A DNA stretch of 17,589 bases from Acidobacteriota bacterium (GTDB lineage Bacteria > Acidobacteriota > Vicinamibacteria > Vicinamibacterales > Vicinamibacteraceae). Shown piece after piece: positions 1 to 6,090 of the stretch. The stretch spans positions 1 to 17,589 of the forward strand of contig JAEZDP010000112.1 in the NCBI GenBank assembly GCA_023418055.1. The letters are read 5' to 3'. Within the stretch, counting starts at the first letter, position 1. Every line of letters begins with the position of its first letter. The notes under the pieces are model-generated. The model did no database searches. It was given only the letters and a program-made list of their open reading frames with translations, and was not told the DNA's origin. The position numbers and the translations under genes were made by a program.

Positions 1-1039
1 TGATGCGCCGCGTGGCGGGATGCGTCTTGCCGGGCGGCGGGTCGGGCTGCACGTATGCGAGCCGGTAGTACTGGCGGCTGTCGCGCAGCATCTGGGGAAT
101 GTTCCTGCCGAGGTCGTTGGTGTCCACTGTCAGCAGGCCGCCCGTGCTGGTGCTGAGCAGCCCCAGCGTGCCGAAGTATCGGCCGAGCATGGCGCCGGCT
201 GAGACCTGAGCGGCCTGGCCCGCCACGACGGCTGCATCCCGATTGCCGCCCGTGCCGATGACGGGAATGTCGGCCGTCAAGCCCCGAGGGTCGATGCCGT
301 AGACCGAGACGTTGGCAAAGGCGGCCGCCTCGAGCACCTGACGGTATTCCTCCCGCACGAGCTGGGCCTCGAGCGACTCGCGGCTCACGTGCACGCCCTC
401 GCCGAAGCCGGGGTGTCCTTCGCTGACGACCACGACGGCGCGTCGCCCTGCGGCGCCCTCCTTCGCCAGCACGTCGGCGACGTTCCTGAGGACCGTCAGC
501 GCGATGCGTGCCCGCGCCTCCGCCTCGCCCGGCAGTCCCGCACCACGCCCCTGCTGCCCGTGCACCCGCCGAAGCAACGCGCGCGACGGCTCGCGGTCGG
601 TCGTCAGTTGGTGCACCCGCTCGTGCGGTCCGGTGTTGACGATGGCCAGGCGGTCGTTCGGCGCGAGGGCCTCGATGAGTTGCGCCGCCACGCGCCGCGC
701 GGCCTGGGTGTGCCGCGGGGCAATGTGCAGATCGTCGATGACCAGCACGAAGTCGCGTTGCTGGGCGGAACCCTCGGCCGTCGTGAGGTCCACGTACGCG
801 AACGCCGCCAGCGGCTGCGGGACACCCTCATCGAGCACACGCACTTCGTCGGCCCGCAGGTCCGTCACCGGGACGCCATCACGCGTGACGATGGCCGACA
901 CCTCCACCAGCGTCGTGCCGCCCCGGAACGTGGGCGGCTCCTGCGCGACGAGCGCGGCGCCGAGCAGGACCGTCGAGAGCACCACGACGGCCCCACGGCG
1001 TGGGAGGCGTCCTGACATGAGGCATGACGCATGAGACAT
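1..1039 (-). CDS. VWFA-related secreted protein, C-terminus cut by window edge
   Basis: The minus-strand frame is open from the start region at 1039/1018 to position 1, giving about 346 residues with no stop. It aligns along its whole length with the neighbouring 368-residue paralogue, so only about 20-25 C-terminal residues should be missing. It starts with a signal peptide (hydrophobic stretch VVVLSTVLLGAALVA, cleavage near VAQ). An N-terminal beta-rich segment with TLVEVSAIVTRDG follows, then a VWA-like fold starting at DFVLVIDDLHIAP, and a C-terminal segment with DSRQYYRLAYVQPDP. This is the layout of the Acidobacteria-type VWFA-related family (TIGR03436 type). The classical MIDAS DxSxS motif is absent: the site reads IDDLHIA. 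Two in-frame ATGs exist (1039 and 1018), both inside a 7-bp repeat. I chose 1039 by analogy with the paralogue, but no strong ribosome binding site decides it. It follows the paralogue by 11 bp on the same strand and is probably co-transcribed. The exact role is unknown. Confidence 0.85.
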   Translation of the reverse strand, partial: MSHASCLMSGRLPRRGAVVVLSTVLLGAALVAQEPPTFRGGTTLVEVSAIVTRDGVPVTDLRADEVRVLDEGVPQPLAAFAYVDLTTAEGSAQQRDFVLVIDDLHIAPRHTQAARRVAAQLIEALAPNDRLAIVNTGPHERVHQLTTDREPSRALLRRVHGQQGRGAGLPGEAEARARIALTVLRNVADVLAKEGAAGRRAVVVVSEGHPGFGEGVHVSRESLEAQLVREEYRQVLEAAAFANVSVYGIDPRGLTADIPVIGTGGNRDAAVVAGQAAQVSAGAMLGRYFGTLGLLSTSTGGLLTVDTNDLGRNIPQMLRDSRQYYRLAYVQPDPPPGKTHPATRRI

Positions 1040-1043
1040 GACG
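1016..1043. repeat. Four heptamer repeats (CATGANN) over start codon
   Basis: Four consecutive 7-bp units each begin with CATGA on the plus strand. On the minus strand, which is the coding strand of the adjacent gene, they give ATG triplets at 1039, 1032, 1025 and 1018. These fall in three rotating frames, and the first and fourth are in frame with the VWFA-related protein. The repeat therefore encodes or precedes the first seven residues. A matching array sits at the same place in the paralogue. Confidence 0.8.
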
Positions 1044-1050
1044 TCGTCGC

Positions 1051-2157
1051 CTACCCCTCTGTCGTCGGCACGTATCGCTGACGTGCACGCACCTCGAGGC
1101 CCCGTGGCTTGACCTTCACCTCGATCCGGCGCGACGCGGGTTGGCGCTTGCCCGGCGTTGGCTCCGGCTGCACGTACGCCAGGCGGTAGTACTGACGACT
1201 GTCACGGATGATCTGCGGGATGTCGGCGGTGAGGTCGTTGGTGTCCACGGTGAGCGTGCCACCGGTGTGCAGCGCCATGGTGCCCAGACTGCCGAAGCGG
1301 CGCCGCGCCATGGCCTGTGCGGAGTTGGCACTCGCGTGCGCGGCCATGGACATCGACATGTGTGGGCCGCCGCCGACGAAACCTGGTGATGGCGCCATGA
1401 GCCCACGCGGGTCGATGGCGTAGATCGCGACGTTCGCGAGCGCGGCGTCACGCACGACGTCCATATACATGGCGAGCACGGCAGGATCGTCGCCGAGACG
1501 CGCGACGCCATCGGTGAGCAGCTGATGGCCTTCGCTCACGAGCACGATGGTGCGCCGTTCTGCCGCGTCGCCCTTCAGGCTGTCGGCTACCTGTCTGATG
1601 ACGTCGAAGGCGCCTCGCGCACGCAGTTCCGTCTCGAACGGCGCCGGCGGGCCGGTGGGCTGCTGGCCGTGCAGCCGTGCGATGGCGGCGTCGATGGCCG
1701 TGCGGTCCGTCGTGAGGTCAACGGCGACCTGGTGTGGCCCGGTCGTGACCAGGGCGAGCCTGTCGTGCGGTCCGAGCGCACGCGCGAAGGCCTGCGCCAC
1801 TGCCCGCACCTGCGGTGTCCAGTTCGGGAAGATGTGCCAATCGTCGATGACCAGCACGAAGTCGCGTCCCTGAGCGGGACCGTCCACCGCGGTGAGGTCC
1901 ACGTACTCGAACGCTACCAGCGGTTGTTCCACGCCGTTGTCCAGGACCCGGAAGGCGTCCTGGCTCAGGCCACCGACCGGCACGCCGTCGCGCGTGACGA
2001 TGGCCGAGACGTCCACGAGGGTGGTGCCCGCCTTGAACGTCGGCGGCTGCTGCGCCACGACCGCCGTGCCGAGCAGCATCGTCGTCAGGGCGGCCGCGAC
2101 GCGACGCCCGTGCGTCGGACGTGCGCCTCCCGGCATGAACCATGAAGCATGAGGCAT
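1051..2157 (-). CDS. VWFA-related secreted protein (acidobacterial type)
   Basis: This 368-residue exported protein is the complete paralogue of the gene at 1-1039. Residues 1-35 form a signal peptide (AALTTMLLGTAVVA, cleavage before QQPP). Residues 39-90 hold the conserved N-terminal part (TLVDVSAIVTRDGVPV, FRVLDNG). Residues 99-255 form a VWA-like fold opened by DFVLVIDDWHIFP and containing RRTIVLVSEGH and VAIYAIDPRGL. Residues 300-362 contain TVDTNDL, DSRQYYRLAYVQPEP and a terminal RRIEVKVK...VRARQRY stretch typical of the TIGR03436-type family. The metal-binding DxSxS of true VWA domains is replaced by DDWHI, so ligand binding through a MIDAS metal is doubtful. An AAGGGA ribosome binding site 8 nt upstream supports the ATG at 2157; a second in-frame ATG lies at 2136. 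A methionine- and histidine-containing insert (HMSMSMAAHAS, about 266-276) is missing from the paralogue. The cellular function of this family is not established. Confidence 0.87.
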   Translation of the reverse strand: MPHASWFMPGGARPTHGRRVAAALTTMLLGTAVVAQQPPTFKAGTTLVDVSAIVTRDGVPVGGLSQDAFRVLDNGVEQPLVAFEYVDLTAVDGPAQGRDFVLVIDDWHIFPNWTPQVRAVAQAFARALGPHDRLALVTTGPHQVAVDLTTDRTAIDAAIARLHGQQPTGPPAPFETELRARGAFDVIRQVADSLKGDAAERRTIVLVSEGHQLLTDGVARLGDDPAVLAMYMDVVRDAALANVAIYAIDPRGLMAPSPGFVGGGPHMSMSMAAHASANSAQAMARRRFGSLGTMALHTGGTLTVDTNDLTADIPQIIRDSRQYYRLAYVQPEPTPGKRQPASRRIEVKVKPRGLEVRARQRYVPTTEG

Positions 2158-2161
2158 GACC
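2134..2161. repeat. Four heptamer repeats (CATGANN) over start codon of paralogue
   Basis: Four consecutive 7-bp units of the form CATGANN span the start of the VWFA-related gene at 1051-2157. Coding-strand ATGs occur at 2157, 2150, 2143 and 2136, and the outer two are in frame. The array was either duplicated together with the gene or is a recurring element at gene starts. Its resemblance to the array at 16804-16838, next to an unrelated gene, favours the second view. Confidence 0.8.
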
Positions 2162-2227
2162 CCGGTCCCTTCTGGCCGTCCACATTTCCCCGGCTGATTG
2201 TCAGGCTGCTGGCCCGGTCAGGATACC

Positions 2228-3064
2228 TCAGACGCCGCGACTGGCGACGACGCCGGCCAGGTGCTGGCCGTGCACGAGGCCTTCAGCCTGGTCCACGATC
2301 ACGAGCGGGGCGACCAGCGTGGGCAGTTCCCCGGGCTGCAGCAGGAACGCCTCGGAGGACGGACCGGTGGGTTCGTCCCGTTGCCCGATGGTGAACGTCT
2401 CGTAGACGAGCAGTCCGCCGGGAGCCACCGCCTCCCGCAGCGCCGCGAAAAGCGGGCGATGGAGGTAGCGCGTCACGACGACGATGTCCCAGGTCTCGGG
2501 GGCGAACGAGTAACCGGGCACTTCCAGGTCGACCACGCGCGTCGTCACCGCGACCCCGAGGGCCCCCGCCGAGGCCGACAACTCGGCCAGGGCGGCGCCA
2601 TCGCGATCGACGGCCGTGACTTCGAACCCGGCGGCCGCAAAGAGCAACGTATGCCGGCCGCGGCCCGCGGCCACGTCGAGCACCCGCCGCTTCGACGCGT
2701 AGAGGGGCGCATGGTCCAGCACCCAGGCCGACGGGCCGCAGAGGGGGCTCTCGTCCATGTCGCGGGTGCCTGGCCATTCAGCCATGCCGTGCGCCAGGTT
2801 GTGGACGTTGGGGAAGCCGGCGCGGACGAGGACGTCGGCCGCGTGACGACTGCGGACGCCGTGCTCGCAATACACCAGAATCGGTCGGCCGTCGCGGGGG
2901 AGCACCGCCGGTGCGGAGGCGATGCACTGCACCGGCAGCAGCCGAGAGCCTGGAATGTGCCCGAGGTGGACGTGTTCCTGTGGCGTCCGGACGTCGAGCG
3001 CGAGCACGCCTTCACGGGCGAGCAGGGCCTGGGCATCGTCGTTGTCGATGGTGCGGTAGGACAT
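2228..3064 (-). CDS. Rhodanese / class I SAM methyltransferase fusion protein
   Basis: This is a 278-residue predicted cytoplasmic two-domain protein. Residues 1-100 form a rhodanese domain: ALDVRTPQEHVHLGHIPGS at 22-40, and the catalytic loop YCEHGVRS with Cys66 as the persulfide-forming cysteine in a CxxGxRS pattern. Residues 110-278 form a class I SAM-dependent methyltransferase, with motif I VLDVAAGRGRH at 128-138, the acidic ribose-binding strand TAVDRD at 150-154, and VVTRYLHRPLF at about 196-206. The methyltransferase resembles TehB-like and thiol-methyltransferase-like enzymes, but its substrate cannot be read from sequence. I chose the ATG at 3064 (MSYRTID) because an upstream extension to 3163 would run into the divergent gene and has no domain content. 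A sulfur-handling role through the rhodanese is well supported; coupling of sulfur transfer to methylation is inference. Confidence 0.85.
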   Translation of the reverse strand: MSYRTIDNDDAQALLAREGVLALDVRTPQEHVHLGHIPGSRLLPVQCIASAPAVLPRDGRPILVYCEHGVRSRHAADVLVRAGFPNVHNLAHGMAEWPGTRDMDESPLCGPSAWVLDHAPLYASKRRVLDVAAGRGRHTLLFAAAGFEVTAVDRDGAALAELSASAGALGVAVTTRVVDLEVPGYSFAPETWDIVVVTRYLHRPLFAALREAVAPGGLLVYETFTIGQRDEPTGPSSEAFLLQPGELPTLVAPLVIVDQAEGLVHGQHLAGVVASRGV

Positions 3065-3108
3065 GGGTGTCGCGCGTCGCCTGACGCCTGTAGCATACTG
3101 CTCCAGAT
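3065..3108. promoter_or_regulatory. Short divergent intergenic region with candidate -10 sequences
   Basis: Only 44 bp separate the rhodanese fusion (minus) from the SGNH-like gene (plus), so promoters for both should lie here or overlap the coding ends. The one AT-containing stretch, TGTAGCATACTG at 3089-3100, offers a weak -10-like hexamer on each strand: TAGCAT on plus and TATGCT on minus. No good -35 sequence is visible for either, so this is a tentative call. Confidence 0.25.
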
Positions 3109-4260
3109 TTGCCCGTGCCTGACGCGGGTACAGGAGCCCGGGTGCCCGACTCCCCACCGCCATCAGACACGTTTCTGCCGACCGCCACGCCCCCGCCGGC
3201 CTCCCCGCCCCGCGACGTCAGCACCCGCGGCCTGTGGCGCACGCTCGTCATCGTGGTGGTGGGCCTCCTGCTGCCGCTGACGTGGCACCCCGCCATGGCC
3301 TTTCTGTCACGGACGCCGGTCGAGCCCAGCTACCTGCCGGCGCTCGAGGCGGCGCGCGAGCGCGTGGCGTTTCGCCCGGGGCCCATCGCGGACCTGCGCT
3401 ACATGCAGCCCGGCTACGTGTTCATCGGCGACTCGATGCTGGGCACGCGCATCGACCCGGCGTATCTCGCCGGCCTGACCGGGCAGCAGGTGGCGCTGCT
3501 GGCGCGGGCCGGCACCGGTCCCGCGTACTGGTATCTGGCGTTCAAGAACTACCTGGTCGAGAGCGGCGTCAAGCCGCGCGCGGTCTTCTTCTTCTTTCGC
3601 GACCTCAACATGACCGACCCGTTGTTCCGGCTCACGGGCCCGTTCCGCTGGTCGATCGACGAGGTGGCGCACGAGCAGGAGCCCGCGCTGAACGACGTCA
3701 TCGCGTCGCGCACGCGCGGCACCTGGTTTCGCGTGCACCAGTCGGTCAACACCGTCTACAACGTGGACCGGGCCAACGCGTGGGTCGACCGCCAGCTCTA
3801 CGACTGGCCCGTGCGGCTCTGGACCGACGACGCCGCGCAGCGTCGCGCCTGGCTCGACGCGCTGAACTTCGACTGGATGGGCATCGACAAGCTGCGCCCC
3901 ATGGACGATGCGGACATCGCCGCGGCCGAAGACGCCGAGGCGGACTTCGCCCGGAACATGCCGCGGTCGGTGCTGCCGCTCATCATCGACCTGGCCAAGC
4001 AGCACGACCTCACCGTGGGCTTCGTGCGCGTCCAGCGTCGTCCCATCAACAACAGGCCTCCCGAGCAGTCGCCCCGACTCGAGCAGTACGTGCGCGACTT
4101 CCGCGCATACGTCGAGAGTGAGGGGATGCTCTTCCACGACGACACCGGCGACCCGCAGCAGACGCTGGCGATGTACGAGGACGGCGATCACGTCGGCCGC
4201 GAACACCGACAGCGCTACACCCGGATGTTCTGGGTGCACATGAACCGCATGCTGCGATGA
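3109..4260 (+). CDS. Membrane-anchored SGNH-hydrolase-like protein, partner of MBOAT acyltransferase
   Basis: This 383-residue protein has a proline-rich N-terminus (about 1-40) and one membrane anchor (LVIVVVGLLLPLTW, about 46-59), followed by an extracytoplasmic domain. The domain starts with the SGNH block I sequence YVFIGDSML, giving nucleophile Ser109. It ends with a DxxH motif, D358 and H361 in EDGDHVG, completing a plausible Ser-Asp-His triad. Such proteins (AlgJ/AlgX, DltD or PatB-like in role) work with MBOAT membrane proteins to O-acylate extracellular polymers. The MBOAT gene follows directly with a 4-bp ATGA overlap, which strongly supports that pairing. The start is uncertain: 3109 is a TTG, with GTG codons at 3115 and 3142 as alternatives and no clear ribosome binding site. 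The long pre-anchor segment may partly be an artefact of choosing the earliest start. The acyl acceptor is unknown. Confidence 0.8.
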   Translation: MPVPDAGTGARVPDSPPPSDTFLPTATPPPASPPRDVSTRGLWRTLVIVVVGLLLPLTWHPAMAFLSRTPVEPSYLPALEAARERVAFRPGPIADLRYMQPGYVFIGDSMLGTRIDPAYLAGLTGQQVALLARAGTGPAYWYLAFKNYLVESGVKPRAVFFFFRDLNMTDPLFRLTGPFRWSIDEVAHEQEPALNDVIASRTRGTWFRVHQSVNTVYNVDRANAWVDRQLYDWPVRLWTDDAAQRRAWLDALNFDWMGIDKLRPMDDADIAAAEDAEADFARNMPRSVLPLIIDLAKQHDLTVGFVRVQRRPINNRPPEQSPRLEQYVRDFRAYVESEGMLFHDDTGDPQQTLAMYEDGDHVGREHRQRYTRMFWVHMNRMLR

Positions 4261-5699
4261 GCTTTCACAGTCTCGACTTCGTCGCCTTCGCCCTGCTGGT
4301 CACCGCCATCTACTGGCGTTTGCCGCATGGCGGCCAGAACTGGTTCCTGCTGGCGGCCAGTTACCTGTTCTATGGATGGATTCACCCGTGGTTCTGCCTG
4401 CTGCTGGCGGCGACCACGGTCGTGGACTGGTATGCCGGCCTCCAGATGCAGGCCCACCCCGAGCGGCGGCGGCGCTGGCTGGTGCTGAGCGTGGTGGCCA
4501 ACCTCGGCATGCTCGGCTTCTTCAAGTACTACAACTTCTTCGCCACGAGCGTGCAGCAGACGCTCGACGGCGTCGGGCTCGGCACCTCGCTGCCCGTGCT
4601 GCAGGTGGTGCTGCCCGTCGGCATCTCCTTCTACACGTTCCAGAGCCTGAGCTACTCGATCGACGTGTATCGCGGGCGGCTGGCCCCGACACCCTCGTTG
4701 CGCGACTTCGCCCTGTTCGTCTCGTTCTTTCCGCAGCTTGTGGCCGGCCCCATCGAGCGGGCGACGGCCCTCCTGCCGCGCGTGCAGCAACCCCGGCACT
4801 TCAACCTCGTGGTCGCCCGTGACGCGCTGGTGCTCATCGTGTGGGGCTTCTTCAAGAAGCTGGTGATTGCCGACAACGTGGGCATCATCGCCAATCGGGT
4901 GTTCTCGCTCGACGCGCCATCGTTCGAGATGCTGTGGGCCGGCGTGTTCGCCTTCGGCATCCAGATCTACGCGGACTTCTCGGCCTACACCGACATCGCC
5001 CGGGGCGTGGCACGGTGGCTCGGGTTCGAGCTGATGAAGAACTTCGATCACCCGTACCTGGCCACCTCTCCGTCGGACTTCTGGCGGCGCTGGCACATCT
5101 CGCTGTCGTCGTGGTTCCGCGACTACCTCTACATCCCGCTGGGCGGATCGCGTCACGGGCTCGGGCGGACGCTGGCCAATATCTTCATCACCTTCGTGGT
5201 GTCCGGCCTGTGGCACGGCGCCTCCTGGAACTTCGTGCTGTGGGGGGCCTTCCACGGGGTGTTGCTGATGACCGAACGGGTCTGGGGGGCGATGACGGGA
5301 CGTCCCCGCCACCGCCACCGGCTGCCGTGGTGGCGCGCGGTGCCCCAGTGGGCACTGATGCTGGTGCTGGTGCACGTCGGCTGGCTGATGTTCCGCGAGG
5401 GTGACATCGCCATGTTGTGGCGTGGCCTCACCCTGCTGCCCGGCGACAGCACGCCCGAGCAGGCGCGTGCGGGGCTCTACCTGTTTCTCGTCGCCCTGAC
5501 GCTGTCGGTGCCGCTCTGGGCGCACAGCTTCTACACCGCGTGGCGCGGACGTTCGTACAGCGACCGCCCGGCGCGCACCGAAGGCGAGGTCGGCACGCGC
5601 ACGGTGGCGCTCCAGGCCGTCGCCGTTGGCGTGATGTTCATGGCGATCCTGGCGCTGCGCAGCCGCACCTCGCTCGACTTCATCTACTTCCAGTTCTGA
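4257..5699 (+). CDS. MBOAT family membrane O-acyltransferase (AlgI-like)
   Basis: This 480-residue polytopic membrane protein spans the inner membrane many times. The hallmark of the AlgI/DltB branch is seen at 273-297 (SDFWRRWHISLSSWFRDY then LYIPLGG) and 315-325 (SGLWHGASWNF); His320 is the expected catalytic histidine and His280 the second conserved one. YYNFF (91-95), LPVGISFYTFQSLSY (119-133) and FPQLVAGPIER (158-168) are also typical. Length agrees with the family (about 450-520). The enzyme would pass acyl groups, usually acetyl, across the membrane to the SGNH-like partner encoded just upstream, whose stop codon overlaps this ATG. No exopolysaccharide synthesis genes lie next to the pair, so the decorated polymer could be a polysaccharide, peptidoglycan or a secondary glycan. 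I do not assign the algI name because nothing links it to alginate. Confidence 0.92.
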   Translation: MSFHSLDFVAFALLVTAIYWRLPHGGQNWFLLAASYLFYGWIHPWFCLLLAATTVVDWYAGLQMQAHPERRRRWLVLSVVANLGMLGFFKYYNFFATSVQQTLDGVGLGTSLPVLQVVLPVGISFYTFQSLSYSIDVYRGRLAPTPSLRDFALFVSFFPQLVAGPIERATALLPRVQQPRHFNLVVARDALVLIVWGFFKKLVIADNVGIIANRVFSLDAPSFEMLWAGVFAFGIQIYADFSAYTDIARGVARWLGFELMKNFDHPYLATSPSDFWRRWHISLSSWFRDYLYIPLGGSRHGLGRTLANIFITFVVSGLWHGASWNFVLWGAFHGVLLMTERVWGAMTGRPRHRHRLPWWRAVPQWALMLVLVHVGWLMFREGDIAMLWRGLTLLPGDSTPEQARAGLYLFLVALTLSVPLWAHSFYTAWRGRSYSDRPARTEGEVGTRTVALQAVAVGVMFMAILALRSRTSLDFIYFQF

Positions 5700-5706
5700 G
5701 GCGGTG

Positions 5707-6012
5707 ATGGACGCACGTGCAGAGGCGGCTGGAGGGGCCGCACGTCCTCGTCGGCTGCGGGCCGACGTGCGCCGCGCGCTGCTCGACCACGGGCTGCGTC
5801 CGGACGAGGCCTCGGCGGTCACGCTGCTGCGCACACAGGTGCGCGACCTCTACCTCATCGAGATCCGCCGGCTCAGGGATGCCGCGCGTCAGGGGGCCTT
5901 CCCGATGAGCAGCTACGCCGCGCGGGTCGTCGAACTGCGGAGGCGCTACCCGGTGCTCTCGCTGCCCCTGGAGCACTGGCACGAACCGGATGACGATCAC
6001 CCGCTGCGATAG
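5707..6012 (+). CDS. Unknown 101-residue basic protein
   Basis: I do not recognise a family for this small protein. It is predicted cytoplasmic and mostly helical: an arginine- and alanine-rich N-terminus (about 1-30), a central segment VTLLRTQVRDLYLIEIRRLRDAARQG, then SYAARVVELRRRYPVLSLPLEHW and an acidic tail. No signal peptide, transmembrane segment or metal-binding motif is seen. The start at 5707 has GAGG five bases upstream; a GTG at 5704 is an alternative. The gene begins 7 bp after the acyltransferase stop and ends 78 bp before sucA, so it is probably translated from the acyltransferase message. The codon pattern, ribosome binding site and tight spacing favour a real gene, but the arginine-rich composition is also common in spurious GC-rich reading frames. 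Confidence 0.6.
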   Translation: MDARAEAAGGAARPRRLRADVRRALLDHGLRPDEASAVTLLRTQVRDLYLIEIRRLRDAARQGAFPMSSYAARVVELRRRYPVLSLPLEHWHEPDDDHPLR

Positions 6013-6015
6013 AAT
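6010..6015 (+). promoter_or_regulatory. Candidate -10 element upstream of sucA
   Basis: TAGAAT, preceded by GA, stands out in very GC-rich surroundings and would give a leader of about 70 nt for sucA at 6091. It overlaps the stop codon of the preceding small gene. No convincing -35 hexamer is visible 16-18 bp upstream, so support comes only from the hexamer and its position. Confidence 0.3.
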
Positions 6016-6090
6016 GGCCCACGGCGGTCCGCATGAGGCAATGGCGTCTCGCGCGAGGCCGGGCGGCCCCTTCCCAGGCGACACGTACGT

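Noticed and set aside
2198..3280. Plus-strand frame of 360 codons opposite the rhodanese fusion
   Set aside because: It is antisense to a protein with two intact catalytic motifs, and its sequence is low-complexity and shadow-like.
4215..5834. Minus-strand frame of 539 codons antisense to the MBOAT gene
   Set aside because: Composition is dominated by Arg, His, Glu and Gln without any recognisable fold, and the sense strand encodes a clear acyltransferase.
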